NCBI RefSeq assembly: GCF_963678635.1
Contig: NC_087066.1
Location: 12,384,517 to 12,448,516, forward strand
Source: Symsagittifera roscoffensis
Lineage: Eukaryota; Xenacoelomorpha; Acoela; Convolutidae
Length of the DNA stretch: 64,000 nt
Direction: 5' to 3'
The position numbers and the translations under genes were made by a program. Below are positions 48,180 to 58,224 of the stretch, in pieces (within the stretch, counting starts at the first letter, position 1; each line of letters begins with the position of its first letter). Below the pieces are notes generated by a model, which was not told where the DNA came from, searched no databases, and was given only the letters and a program-made list of their open reading frames with translations.

Positions 48180-48904
48180 TCAAGGCCCATGCCAATAACC
48201 ATAAGCAGATAAAACAGCAAAAAGTAAAAATGCAAACACGCCGCCGTTAAATCTGTTCAAAACATTTGCTAAAACTTTCCATTCTTCCATAATTTCCATT
48301 TCCGACAATTCTTGTGAAGAGTTCTCAAATAGTGTGAAATGGTTGTGATCTGAGACCATTGAACTACGCGGCAGGCTTCCTGATTTCGAAATTCGGTTGT
48401 TCGGCGTCGGAAAGGGAGCCGACAGGCTTAGTCGTTGTTTCGGAACACCTACGCTTACCCTTCGCGAGTTGAAGTAACTTGGCGGCAGGTTGAAATCAAC
48501 TGAAGTGTTTCGACCTCCGACCTCGGAGAGTTCCCTCATGCTATAGCTCGTTTCAGGAAACTCATCCTCGCTTCCGTCTTCCAAAATTCGGTCGCCAAAA
48601 CGACCTTGATTTTTGTTATTGCTTATGCCGTTTTGCTTAAGATTCGGCGAGACTTTCGGAAGCACACTGAAAGGGATTGCGTTGTTATTTCCATTTAAGG
48701 AAGGCCTTGCAACTTCGGCAGGGGCGACGTCGGCAAGATGAACGTTTCGGTTGGCAAGGCCGATCTGTTCGTGGCCGAGTCGGTAGAAGGGTCCGACGAA
48801 CTTGCGGATGAAGTTGCAGAATGTGCGGAAGGAGGGAGGGGCTCTGGCTTTGCTGTTGGCGAAGAAAATGCTCATGGTTACTATCTGCATGAACAGCGAC
48901 AGGG
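48180..48904 (-). CDS. Nicotinic-receptor-like subunit, last exon (M3, cytoplasmic loop, M4)
   Basis: 725 nt, acceptor TATTTTCAG, stop TGA at 48180-48182. It opens with M3 (LSLFMQIVTMSIFF), then a ~170-residue cytoplasmic loop rich in Ser/Arg/Asn, then EIMEEWKVLANVLNRF and M4 (GGVFAFLLFAVLSAYGYW) at the C terminus. The EEWK...DRF-like helix before M4 and this order are typical of Cys-loop receptor subunits, which assemble as pentameric ligand-gated channels in the plasma membrane. Phase 1 entry matches the M2 exon at 50824. The subunit type is unknown without the ligand-binding domain. Confidence 0.85.
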
Positions 48905-50823
48905 CTGAAAATAAACAATACTTTGTTGATTTATAGTAGATAAATATATTTTTTTTCGATTTACATCTATCAAACGAATTCAAATTAATTGCAGTTAAAC
49001 CCTGAATTCCAATTTGTGAAATTCAATGCGAATTGCTCAAAAAACAAAGTCGTAATTGATGGATACACAATAGCGGAAGTGGATTGGGTAAAATATTTAG
49101 GATTACATATAGATAATTGATTAAAATTGGTAGGATTTCTAAGATTTTCCAAACAATATGTAGTAAATGAATCTCACAGAATAGAGTACTATAATTGCTA
49201 CATTAAACAAATTATAGTGTATGGTATAATTGTTTATAGTTGCATTTCTAAAAATGTTCTGGAACCTATTTTTTTTACTCCAAAAACGCGCGCTACGCAC
49301 AATTTACAAAAAAAAACATTTAGGTTTCCCACTGACAGCTTGTTTCAGCAACCAAAAATGTACAGTATTTTTGAACTATATGCTCATAAATTGTAACAAT
49401 ACACAGCAAAAACTCTAATTTTAACTCGGATTGTATTGTTACTCAAAATCTTAAACTGTGTATGCAACCTTCTTTTTACTGTAGAACTGAAATAGGAAAA
49501 AAAAACGAAATGCATATAGAGCTCTTCTAGAAATTTTGCGGTTGGCTAGCTCATCCCAATATATCAAAAAACGGACACTTTAAAAATTTCAGACCACCGT
49601 ATACAAGGTGCAAATGACGTGTTCAAAATTTTCTACTAAAAACATCCTAATTTGACGATCCTTTTGTATTTTGATTACGCAACTCAGCTGATTATTTATA
49701 GTAATTTCGAGGGTAGCAATGATGTAACTCTCAACAATGGTTTTAAATTGAACTTTACTTTGTGCAAGTACGGAAAAGTAATGTAACTTTTAACAATGGT
49801 CTTTTTCAACTTTATTTCGTGCAAGTAGTAAACCAGTAAAAAACAAGAATATGTTGCCCATGAAGTATGTACTATGTAAGTTAACTTATTTGTAAAGTTA
49901 AGCATTTATTTGCTGCCTGGTTGTTTGATTTATTGTTCCGACTTTATTGTTACGAAAGTAACGGACTATTTGTGCTCGGGGTGGGTTTTTTTTTTCTTCA
50001 GACAAATTTCGACTTTTAAACTAGCCATTTTTGACGGAATTTTTTTATAACATTCAAAAGCTATTGTTTTCCTGAGCTTGAATTTGAAAAGATATTTTAC
50101 CTGTGATCATTTTTTATAAAGTTATGAGGGTTTAAAGACTGCCATTTTGGCCAATTAGGGACAATTAACGCGCGAAAAATTTCGCGCTATTAACGCGTAA
50201 GCGAGATTTAATCCGTCTTAGAAATCGTTCCAAATTGGTTCAAGGATGCTTTTATGCCATAATTGATTTGTTAATAGGCGCAAAATCTATCACTTTGTAC
50301 TTAATATGACGTGTGGGGGGATGTTTTTACATAAAATCTCAAATTTTTTCAAAAATTTTTATTTTTTTATTTTTTCTATTACATTGAAATTTTTCATGTT
50401 ATTAATGCTCCATAGACCTTAAAAGGCAGTCGGAACATTCAGGGCTTCGCCCTGATACGATCAGTCTTGTTCAATTTACTTCCTTTTTTTATTGACAAAG
50501 CTTGAGACAATATTAAGCATAGCGTTTTAAATTGACGCCGTTGTATTTTTTGTTGGTTTCCAAGAGTTTCGCGTCTTAAAAACACCCTTAAAGAAACTAC
50601 AAAAACATTTGTTATCAATCTAATATTACATCAGTGACTCTTTGAGCAAAATCTTTGCAAATTACATCACACCGAGAGTTTTTTAAGGAGAGGTGCGAGA
50701 TATGGATGCCTTTCCTTCCGGGTTTTCGATATCCTGGCCAAAGTGGCAAGGGGTTATTCTCATCAGCCCCTGCATGCCCTTATTTCAAAAATTTAGCTCC
50801 CAATAACGGAAAGTGAGACTCAC
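48905..50823. other. Receptor intron
   Basis: Contains a decayed LINE fragment (49025-49397), a 60-base tandem repeat (49705-49840), an 8-bp-stem palindrome GCGCGAAAAATTTCGCGC (about 50170) and a hairpin TCAGGGCTTCGCCCTGA (about 50438). No exon found. Confidence 0.55.
49025..49397 (+). pseudogene. Non-LTR retrotransposon reverse transcriptase remnant
   Basis: Plus-strand reading VVIDGYTIAEVDWVKYLGLHIDN resembles the thumb-side motif of LINE reverse transcriptases (K-Y-L-G-x-x-I-D). After an in-frame TGA (49118-49120) the same frame continues: YYNCYIKQIIVYGIIVY, KTRATHNLQKKTFR and KMYSIFELYAHKL. This matches the order of the region after the RT in Jockey/CR1-type elements. Short and interrupted, hence a dead fragment. 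Confidence 0.55.
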
Positions 50824-50947
50824 CGATGAGTAGTATGGATGCGACCAGGAAGCAGCCGAGGACACTGTTTCCCCCCTGGGGCATCATCTCACTCACCACC
50901 ATCAAGTTCACACTCTGGGCCAGAAACACTGTGATTCCATAGCCCAC
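50824..50947 (-). CDS. Nicotinic-receptor-like subunit, M2 exon
   Basis: 124 nt, acceptor AATTGCAG, donor GTGAGT. GYGITVFLAQSVNLMVVSE is the pore-lining M2, followed by MMPQGGNSVLGCF and the start of M3 (VASILLI). The preceding exon ends GEK, the cation-channel-type intermediate ring, so a cation-selective channel is inferred. Phase 0 in, 1 out. Confidence 0.85.
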
Positions 50948-52261
50948 CTGCAATTCAAATCAAAATTTGTCCAGTCAGTCATGGCCCGCATTATAGATAA
51001 CCACATAGCACACGCTAGCACACTATGGCCCCCAAATCAATTCAAGTTGCAGTTCAAATAAGTGATCGTGCAGTCAGTTGGACTTCTCTATGGAACTGCA
51101 ACCAAGTTAATTTCCTCTGTCCACAAAATGGGACCAAGCTAACACCCTTGAAAGCTGGGGTGGAGGACTTGGTTTTGTTTGTTAGGGGGGGGGGGGCGGC
51201 TGATGTTAGTTTGATCCACAAAAAATGCCAATAGACTCATTACATTGTTTTGAAACCAATTCCATTTTTTCTACAGGCAGTTTCATTGATAATATCTGAG
51301 GTGGTGATTTTCAATTATTATCTTCAACTTCCTTCATATCCGAATGAGATGGTTTTTTTTATAGCCAAACTTACGAAGCCCCAAATTCAGTCAGTTAACA
51401 CTGATAATTCAAAGCATCTACTCTGTTTTAAACAGCACACGAAGTCTGGACATAGTCGTGATTACCTATTCGAGCATTTGACTTATGCTTTGTCGAAAAA
51501 CTCTTGGGTCAGAAGTCATAGTTTAACCAAATATCCATAGCTGCGCTGCGCCTTACAATCGAACATACCTTAAAACATTTGGTGCAGCGAATTGCGAATT
51601 CTCTCAACACGCAGAACTTAATTAAGGCGCCACGAAGGCTACAGGATACGTAAATTGGCGTTTTAACGCTAGACTAGGATGTAGTTAGAGATATTTGCCC
51701 AACGATTTTTTTTAAAAGTTGTGAACTGTCGTTTTCCTTAAATATTGCCAATTATGTCTATTTTTGCAAGTTTCCCAGCGCGACTATGGGTTTTTGGTCA
51801 AACTATTACTTCTGACTCAAGAGTGTTTTGACGCTAGAGTGACTCTAGAGTTTTTTCAGTCATAAAGTATGTATCAAGACTGTGCGTATCCTTTGTATTA
51901 ATCAAGACTGTGCGTGGACGACGTTATAAGCGAAAATTTGAAAATTTTGAAGAAAAAATATGGAAAACTTTTTTTGTTCGTAAATCTGGTTAAGCGACTA
52001 AAATCAAAAAAATCCCCAGATGTTAAATTTTTGTATAAAAAAGCTTATCTTACAATTTTCACCAATGGAAATCATATGATAAGTATTTTTCTGGGGGAGA
52101 AGTGGGGTTGCTTGCCGTCTTATTTCCAATTCCCCTGTTTAAGCAGTTTGTTCGCTGCCTAATTACTCAAATGCTTTCATTTCAGAAAATTATTTCATTT
52201 AATTACTTTCATTTAATTATTCAAATAAATCATTTCCAGTCAAATGCGTTTTTATCTGTTG
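50948..52261. other. Receptor intron left of the LTR element
   Basis: No gene supported. Contains a G run (51187-51196) and AT-rich sequence up to the retrotransposon target site. Confidence 0.5.
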
Positions 52262-52266
52262 CACTC
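52262..52266. repeat. Target-site duplication, left copy
   Basis: CACTC directly left of the LTR; the same five bases lie directly right of the other LTR at 59471-59475. Confidence 0.9.
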
Positions 52267-52523
52267 TGTGATATGCGTTGCGATATCAATTGAAAACAAG
52301 TTGTAATTCAATACTGTATTCTGAATAATGAATTTAGATTTTCTCTTTTCTTGGTTTCTTATGTACTGAGAGATAGATCATTGTTAAGTTCTCTGATCTC
52401 TCGCTTAATCTCAGTGTCAACACTTACGTATGACCTTGAGAATACCATAAATTAATGATTGAGCACCAGAGGTTAGATGTACATACGTATAATAAATACT
52501 GCTACTGCAGTAGCGGTATGACA
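52267..52523 (-). repeat. 3' LTR
   Basis: 257 bp, TGTGATATGC at the left and GGTATGACA at the right, i.e. TG...CA ends. Identical to the LTR at 59214-59470 except one base. Confidence 0.95.
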
Positions 52524-52533
52524 CACCCCCCAC
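52524..52533 (-). promoter_or_regulatory. Polypurine tract
   Basis: On the minus strand GTGGGGGGTG directly precedes the 3' LTR, the position of the plus-strand DNA primer. Confidence 0.75.
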
Positions 52534-52656
52534 GGTGAAAGAAATAAATTATACGACATCAGTAGGATAATTTATTTAAAGAGTTTAATTTACTCAGTTC
52601 AAAGAAAAGTTTTTTTTTTTTTTTCTGGTAATTGACGATTTTAGATTATGTATTTT

Positions 52657-53100
52657 TCAGTTTTCCTCCAGCTCGATTTCCCAACTCGGGTTCCAATCGA
52701 CTCCCTCATCCAAGGTAGCATATCCGAATTTTCGCATAAATAGATGTCTTTCGAGTCGTCGCACTTTCGATTCTAATGGTCTGTCGTCCCGATCTTTAAA
52801 ATCTCTCAGTTGGTTTCTGTATTGTCTAAGTGCCTCCTTTAGAAGACCTCTACCTGTAAGGTTTTCAGATATTTCTTTGATTGAATGTTTTATCGGATCT
52901 CCGAATCGTTTGGGTTCTTTGTTTTTTGTTTGTCTCGAACTTCGTCTAATACCTGACTCTTCTGCACTTGATTCGTCCGAGAATCCTTGTGGTGGTTCGA
53001 AGTTTGTGTCCAGCTCCGAGCTTTGTTGAGGATTTTCTCGAAGTTCATCCGCAACTCGCTGCACTCCTCTTTTAACAATTGGTCCGCGTACTTCTCCCAT
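52657..53100 (-). CDS. Retrotransposon pol C-terminal tail
   Basis: Frame ending in TAG/TAA at 52657, charged (PPQGFSDESSAEESG, then RRSSRQTKNKEPKRFGD) and ending with WNPSWEIELEEN. It takes over from the frame above, probably by a one-base shift near 53040; where the frames overlap only one can be real at a time. Confidence 0.6.
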   Translation of the reverse strand: MGEVRGPIVKRGVQRVADELRENPQQSSELDTNFEPPQGFSDESSAEESGIRRSSRQTKNKEPKRFGDPIKHSIKEISENLTGRGLLKEALRQYRNQLRDFKDRDDRPLESKVRRLERHLFMRKFGYATLDEGVDWNPSWEIELEEN

Positions 53101-53906
53101 TCAGACGGTGCCAAATTTCGATTGTGAAATGTGTCCACGATATCTTCAAGAGGAGTGTGAGAGTCAATGCCTTTCAGTTTCGGACGCTGTTTTGCTTTCG
53201 GCGTAGAACTTGACTGAATTTTGGTATCTACTGTGTCTGATTCCGGCTTAGATGTTGCTTTCTCTTGCTCCGAGTTTGCTGCAGTCGCAGCTTGATTTGT
53301 CCCCTGTTGTTTCTTGCTTCGGCCTTTCTTTTCCTTTCCGCTCTTTTCCGGCTTGTTTGTGATATTTTCCTCTGTATTTGGTTTTGGTCCCGCCAAATTG
53401 GGTTTTGCTCTTTTGACTGCAAGATTCAGGCCTCCCCCGACTTCTGTGTCCTTTGAAGTGACTATTGTTTGGCTCCTCTGAAAGCGCTCTATTGGATTCA
53501 TTGTATCAGCGATTTCCATTTCTCCTTGGAGTTCGTCCTCTGATCCCAGCTCCTCTAGTCGTTCTGGAGAGCTGACTCGCTTAAACTTTTTGGTAGGTTC
53601 TGACGATGGACTTTTACTCGTGCTTCGCTGGTTTTCTTGCGTCAGTACCGTTTTTGATTGAGCTATATCCGATTTCCTATAGATCGAACCGGCTGATGTC
53701 CTAATTGTTGAGTCCGTTTCTGAAACGATTTTCCCCTTTAGTGGTCTGGTTAAGGCTTGTCCGCTTTTCCGTAGAAGGTCCTTTCGAAGTATAGTCTTGG
53801 TTGGTGACTTGCATTGGTTTTCTATTTTGTCCTCCACAAATCGCTTCTCCCAAGAGTAGATCATTTCCTTTCGGAGATCGGGATTGAGTTGCCCTGTCTC
53901 GTCCAC
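52890..53906 (-). CDS. Retrotransposon pol region after the integrase core
   Basis: Open frame in phase with the integrase core after the TGA at 53940-53942 (the nominal first codon at 53906 is GTG, not a start). Lys/Glu/Ser/Thr-rich, low complexity (RSKKQQGTNQAATAANSE). Likely an integrase C-terminal extension. No known fold seen. Confidence 0.6.
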   Translation of the reverse strand: MDETGQLNPDLRKEMIYSWEKRFVEDKIENQCKSPTKTILRKDLLRKSGQALTRPLKGKIVSETDSTIRTSAGSIYRKSDIAQSKTVLTQENQRSTSKSPSSEPTKKFKRVSSPERLEELGSEDELQGEMEIADTMNPIERFQRSQTIVTSKDTEVGGGLNLAVKRAKPNLAGPKPNTEENITNKPEKSGKEKKGRSKKQQGTNQAATAANSEQEKATSKPESDTVDTKIQSSSTPKAKQRPKLKGIDSHTPLEDIVDTFHNRNLAPSEWEKYADQLLKEECSELRMNFEKILNKARSWTQTSNHHKDSRTNQVQKSQVLDEVRDKQKTKNPNDSEIR

Positions 53907-53939
53907 TAACTTCCGGATGTCATTTTTAGCCGCGTCCCT

Positions 53940-54575
53940 TCATTCGTAGTTCCAGCGGGCGTTCGCTTCCAACAATTCCTTTAGGGCTTTGGCTCTTTCT
54001 TTGTCTCTGTCCGATGTTATCTGCTGCTTGTGCAGTGGGCTTGTATCCCTGCTCAGTTGTCCCTTGCGCACTATCTTTAGATTCTCTCTCGACTGATCAA
54101 TTCTTCGTTTCATTTGAGAAGCAGTCAGTGCTGAGCGTTCCAAGTGTTGTTTGTCTAAAGAATCAGAATTATTTAAAAATTTATCCCTCACAATTTTAAA
54201 TTCTGTTTTTGGTAGCCTGCCAAAATGTGCTTGGAACGGAGATACTTGAATTGTTTTCTGCTTGTTCCACCGTAAGTCTCTCATTATAATGCTGAGGCAT
54301 AATTTGATTGATTTATTATTTTCATCGAGCATCATCACTCCCAGTCTTCTTTTTATTGTTTGAATTGTACGTTCAACCAAACCACAACCTCTGTGATCCC
54401 CCACCGGACAGAATTTTTGCTCGATATTGAGTTCCGAACAGAATTTTTTTAAAGTTTTTCCCTTAAATCCTGAAAATTGGTCCGATCGAATTGATTCAGG
54501 GACTCCATGTGTGTCGATATATGATCTCAAGAATTTTACTGTGCTCTTTCCACTTGTGGATTTTGTAACCTTCAC
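53940..54575 (-). CDS. Retrotransposon integrase core
   Basis: 211 codons, with SIRSDQFSGFKG (second catalytic Asp) and GCGLVERTIQTIKRR (catalytic Glu). The first Asp is at the end of the preceding frame (LDYAGPI). The frame is entered from 54598-56487 by a shift at a nine-base A run (54620-54628). It ends at TGA 53942-53940, after which the same frame continues. Confidence 0.85.
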   Translation of the reverse strand: MKVTKSTSGKSTVKFLRSYIDTHGVPESIRSDQFSGFKGKTLKKFCSELNIEQKFCPVGDHRGCGLVERTIQTIKRRLGVMMLDENNKSIKLCLSIIMRDLRWNKQKTIQVSPFQAHFGRLPKTEFKIVRDKFLNNSDSLDKQHLERSALTASQMKRRIDQSRENLKIVRKGQLSRDTSPLHKQQITSDRDKERAKALKELLEANARWNYE

Positions 54576-54597
54576 TGATGGAAATTTTGAGAATCGA

Positions 54598-56487
54598 TCA
54601 ATAGCTACTAAAAGATAGATTTTTTTTTCCTTTTTGATTTTCTATAGGCCCCGCGTAGTCTAGTTGTACCTCCTGTCCCGGCTGCGTGAGCAGTGGCAAT
54701 GGTTTTGACAAATTTTTCGAAATAAGGTATTTTACATTCTTACCATATCTGGTACAACTACGACACTCCTCTGCCAAAATCACGATGTCCTTATTCATGT
54801 GTGGCCACCACAGATATTGCGCTGCTCCCAACATAGCCTCCTGACCTGGGTGTCCTCGATGGATTCGTTTCAGGACAGCTTGTCGTAGTTGAACTGGTAC
54901 TGCTAGCCGATTATTCACCAAGATGCAGTCGTCCTGAACTGCCATCTGTGACCACAACGGATTTGTATAGGGTCCCATCAATTCGAATCCTTGTTTATCC
55001 CCTCTCTCTACCACTCTCCTGAGGCGGTCCATCCACGTGTCTTCTGTGGTCAGTTCTGCTAGTAAGTTTTTGTCGAACAGTTTTGCGAGGTTGTCCAGGG
55101 TCTCCACTTGTTGCTGCTTTTGCAGTCCTGTTTTTCCTAGTCCCTTTGGCGGTTGAATTGAGCACACTTCCTCCTCACTCTCCGCCACTTCTGTGGTTGT
55201 CAGGTCTACTTCTATTACATTCACCTCACTGAGTTTTCGTTCCGTCGATGCGCTCGGTTTTGGCAATGTTGAACTTGATTCGTGTTCCAAGTTATCCCTG
55301 ACTTCTTGGGTATGAGCCACCAGTTCTCGATTTTCCTGAACATTGTTTTCTCCGCCTATTAACTGCCAGAATGAGAGCAGTCTTTGATCCGCTACTCGTT
55401 GTTGTTCCGGTTCCAACGACCATTTTACTCGTTGTGCATGACGTGTTTTGCTGTCGGAACTGTCCCTATTTTTTCTGCCTCCTCGTATTATTTTTCTCGT
55501 GCGTTGGACTGTCTCTGTGATCTCCTCCTCTTCCGAGAGTTCGTTATTGGTGGAAAGTGATCGGTTCCACTTTGGGTCCATTATGCTTTCTTCGCGCTCC
55601 TCATTCCGCCATTCTTGTGGTGAGTTCGACCACCAGTCGTATGCTCTGTTTTTATTTTCTGACATCTCGATCCTTGAGTCTGTTTTTTCTATTTTGCTCG
55701 TTACTGGTCGTTTTTTTATTTTGCAATTATTTAAGACTGACTGTTTAGTGGGTTGATTTGACGAAAAAGTGATTTGTTTCTGTTGAACTGTTGTGTTTAG
55801 CTGTTTTTGCAGTCGTGGAAACTGTTTTCTCTCGTTCCGGTCGAGCCTTGTTCGATTTTGACCGTTTTGGTTGCTATAGCAACCATTACTTGATGACTGT
55901 TTCGTTACATTCCTTCTAGAACATTCTAGAACGTTTTCGTTCCCGTTGAGCGACCTTGAGTCTTTAAGCTTACTGTTCCAGCAGTCGAACGCTTCATGAA
56001 AGGAGTTTATTGTCGCTACTACAAACTTTTCGTCTAATTCTGATTCGGGCCAGGGATCATTGAAAGGATCACGCGATAAATAATCAACTATGCCCATGTC
56101 CCTCCCCGGAATGTGAACTATGTTGAACTGATATGGCAGTAACCGGTCAACCCACCGGGTTAAACGTGATTGGTAGGTCTTGTTCGATTGATTAACATCC
56201 AATGCCGTTGTAAGCGCTTTGTGGTCAGTTGCGATGGTAAATGGTTTCCCCAGAAGGTAGTGTTTATATCTATCTACTGTCCAAACAACTGCCAATAATT
56301 CCAACTCATTTGTTGAATATTTTTTTTCTTGGGAATTTAAGTATCGGGATGCGAACGAAATTGGGGCCCACAACCCTTCATCATTTTGTTGTTCTAAAGT
56401 AGCCCCTAGCCCATCATGGCTAGCATCGCATTTAACTCGTGTTTCACGATTTGCATCGTAATAATGCACTTTCGTAATATTTGCCAC
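54598..56487 (-). CDS. Retrotransposon RNase H and integrase zinc domain
   Basis: 629 codons. RNase H: VKCDASHDGLGATLEQ, ELELLAVVWTVDRYKHYL, TDHKAL. Then about 270 residues of charged low-complexity linker, then the HHCC module (IHRGHPGQEAML, then CRSC) and LDYAGPI, the first catalytic Asp of integrase. The long linker is unusual for Ty3/gypsy pol. The frame ends just after a nine-A run at 54620-54628. Confidence 0.85.
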   Translation of the reverse strand: MANITKVHYYDANRETRVKCDASHDGLGATLEQQNDEGLWAPISFASRYLNSQEKKYSTNELELLAVVWTVDRYKHYLLGKPFTIATDHKALTTALDVNQSNKTYQSRLTRWVDRLLPYQFNIVHIPGRDMGIVDYLSRDPFNDPWPESELDEKFVVATINSFHEAFDCWNSKLKDSRSLNGNENVLECSRRNVTKQSSSNGCYSNQNGQNRTRLDRNERKQFPRLQKQLNTTVQQKQITFSSNQPTKQSVLNNCKIKKRPVTSKIEKTDSRIEMSENKNRAYDWWSNSPQEWRNEEREESIMDPKWNRSLSTNNELSEEEEITETVQRTRKIIRGGRKNRDSSDSKTRHAQRVKWSLEPEQQRVADQRLLSFWQLIGGENNVQENRELVAHTQEVRDNLEHESSSTLPKPSASTERKLSEVNVIEVDLTTTEVAESEEEVCSIQPPKGLGKTGLQKQQQVETLDNLAKLFDKNLLAELTTEDTWMDRLRRVVERGDKQGFELMGPYTNPLWSQMAVQDDCILVNNRLAVPVQLRQAVLKRIHRGHPGQEAMLGAAQYLWWPHMNKDIVILAEECRSCTRYGKNVKYLISKNLSKPLPLLTQPGQEVQLDYAGPIENQKGKKNLSFSSY

Positions 56488-56503
56488 AGCTCCTTTTATA
56501 GCA

Positions 56504-57985
56504 TTAAATGCTACTGTGTGAACATCCCCCCCACTCGAATTTTTTCACCGGGAGTTTCATGTTTTTTAACTTTTTCTTTTGATTTTCTTCTTTAAGAAGT
56601 GGTCTTAATTTTTCAGTCAGACTGGCTACGTTAGGTATAAATTTAGCTAAGTGATTTATGCTTCCTAGAAATGACCTTAGTTGTTTTAGGGATTTCGGCT
56701 GGTTCAAGTTTACTACGGCTTCCGTTTTAGTGATTTTCGGTCTAACCCCTTCTTCTGAGAGATGGTGACCCAACCAATTCACTTCTTGTTTAAAAAATTC
56801 ACATTTTGAGAGTTTCAGTGCCAAGTTTTCCGCATCCAATTTCTTTAGTACTGCTTCTACTAAGTTTGCATGTTCGATTTCACTTCCCTTTGACACAATA
56901 AGTATGTCATCCAGAAAACAGAACGTGTTTTTAGCGTGATTGATGGTTCTATCCATAGCCTTTTGAAATTCAGCTGGCATATCTGCTAGACCGTAGAACC
57001 CTGTCAAGAATCTGTAAGTTCCAGTTGCTTTTCCACCCACAATGTTAAAATTGCATTGTCTAGCTGTATCAGCAGCCAATTTTAGTTGACTGTACGCATA
57101 TTTCAAATCTAACACCGAAAAATATAGCGTACCCTTTTTGTTTTCAGTTACAATCTGGCTTACCCCATCAATAAGTTCATCTACATTCGGCATTTGGTAT
57201 TTGTTTTTGAACAATTGTCTGTTGATTGGTTTTGCATCCATTGCCAATTTTATTGAGTCGTCCTTCTTTACTGTTATCACAATCGGGGCGATAAAGCAAT
57301 CACTTGTACATTTATCAAGTTTTGTTATATGACCTTCTGTCAATAACTTCTCGATTTCTTTTTCGACCTTATCTTGTATGTGAATTGGGATTCTTCTCCC
57401 CTTTTCTTGAATCGGACATAGTGGGTATTTGAATTTTGAACTGGCAATGTGATTTTTTGAAATGCCTTGCCTTTCAAATAAGTTTTTAAATTTTGTGAAA
57501 ATTTTTTCTTTCCAACCTTCTGACTGCTCGCACATGAGCACGTCGAACCTGGTGAGTTCTTTTGGCGCCGGTCTTTGTGTAGTCACTATTCCCACTTGTC
57601 CTTGCAGATCTAATCCCATGATGCATCTAGTTTTTCGTTCTGATACCAGAAAGGTTGCGCCCTTTACCTCCCAGCCCGCTGACCTCAGATTGGTTTTCAG
57701 GGCTCCCAGGATACTGATCGGTTGTTTGTTGTAATCCACGAATTTGGTTTGTAAGTTCAATTTGTCGGACGGTATGAATCTCACTTTGTTTGATTTATCC
57801 ATGATTTCCTTTGTCGTGGCCCAGTTAAGAAATGACACAGGACTTCCAGTGTCCACTGTTAATTGAATTATCTGGTTATCTATTCGTACCATGGCTTTTA
57901 GTGATTTTACGCGATTCATTGTTGGATCGCGAATAGAATCTATTTTCTGAACTCGTATCACTTTTCCGTTTGTGTTGTTTCTCAT
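56504..57985 (-). CDS. Retrotransposon protease and reverse transcriptase
   Basis: 493 codons from an ATG at 57985. Retropepsin with VDTGSPVSFLN (about residue 45), later IMGLDLQG. RT: KLAMDAKPIN, FYGLADMPAEFQ, FCFLDDILIVSKG (YLDD-type catalytic site with Phe), then LGHHLSEEGV. The frame ends shortly after a seven-base G run (56526-56532 on the plus strand as C); the neighbouring frame carries on into RNase H. It follows the gag TGA at 57995-57997 in the same frame, three codons away. Confidence 0.9.
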   Translation of the reverse strand: MRNNTNGKVIRVQKIDSIRDPTMNRVKSLKAMVRIDNQIIQLTVDTGSPVSFLNWATTKEIMDKSNKVRFIPSDKLNLQTKFVDYNKQPISILGALKTNLRSAGWEVKGATFLVSERKTRCIMGLDLQGQVGIVTTQRPAPKELTRFDVLMCEQSEGWKEKIFTKFKNLFERQGISKNHIASSKFKYPLCPIQEKGRRIPIHIQDKVEKEIEKLLTEGHITKLDKCTSDCFIAPIVITVKKDDSIKLAMDAKPINRQLFKNKYQMPNVDELIDGVSQIVTENKKGTLYFSVLDLKYAYSQLKLAADTARQCNFNIVGGKATGTYRFLTGFYGLADMPAEFQKAMDRTINHAKNTFCFLDDILIVSKGSEIEHANLVEAVLKKLDAENLALKLSKCEFFKQEVNWLGHHLSEEGVRPKITKTEAVVNLNQPKSLKQLRSFLGSINHLAKFIPNVASLTEKLRPLLKEENQKKKLKNMKLPVKKFEWGGCSHSSI

Positions 57986-57994
57986 TTCGTTGAT

Positions 57995-58210
57995 TCAATC
58001 TTTCACATATTTTGAAACTCGCTCATTTTCCGGTTGGTAGGTTTGTATTGACATAACTTCAAATTCACTACATGACCCAACATTTTCACTGATCTGGTCG
58101 CATTCCTCTACCGATCCTTCCGAATCTTCCGCAACTTCACTTACTTGTTGGGATCTGCACATTTTGGCGAAGTGATTTGGTTTACCACAGTGTTTACAAT
58201 TCTTCCCCAT
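57995..58210 (-). CDS. Retrotransposon gag nucleocapsid (zinc knuckles)
   Basis: CKHCGKPNHFAKMC is a CX2CX4HX4C knuckle; a first CCHC-like unit (CNRCGRTFEQGHLKNC) lies just upstream in the same frame. An acidic tail follows. The frame ends TGA at 57995-57997 and is entered by a shift at the ten-base G run 58342-58351. Confidence 0.8.
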   Translation of the reverse strand: MGKNCKHCGKPNHFAKMCRSQQVSEVAEDSEGSVEECDQISENVGSCSEFEVMSIQTYQPENERVSKYVKD

Positions 58211-58224
58211 CGCTGGACAATTTT

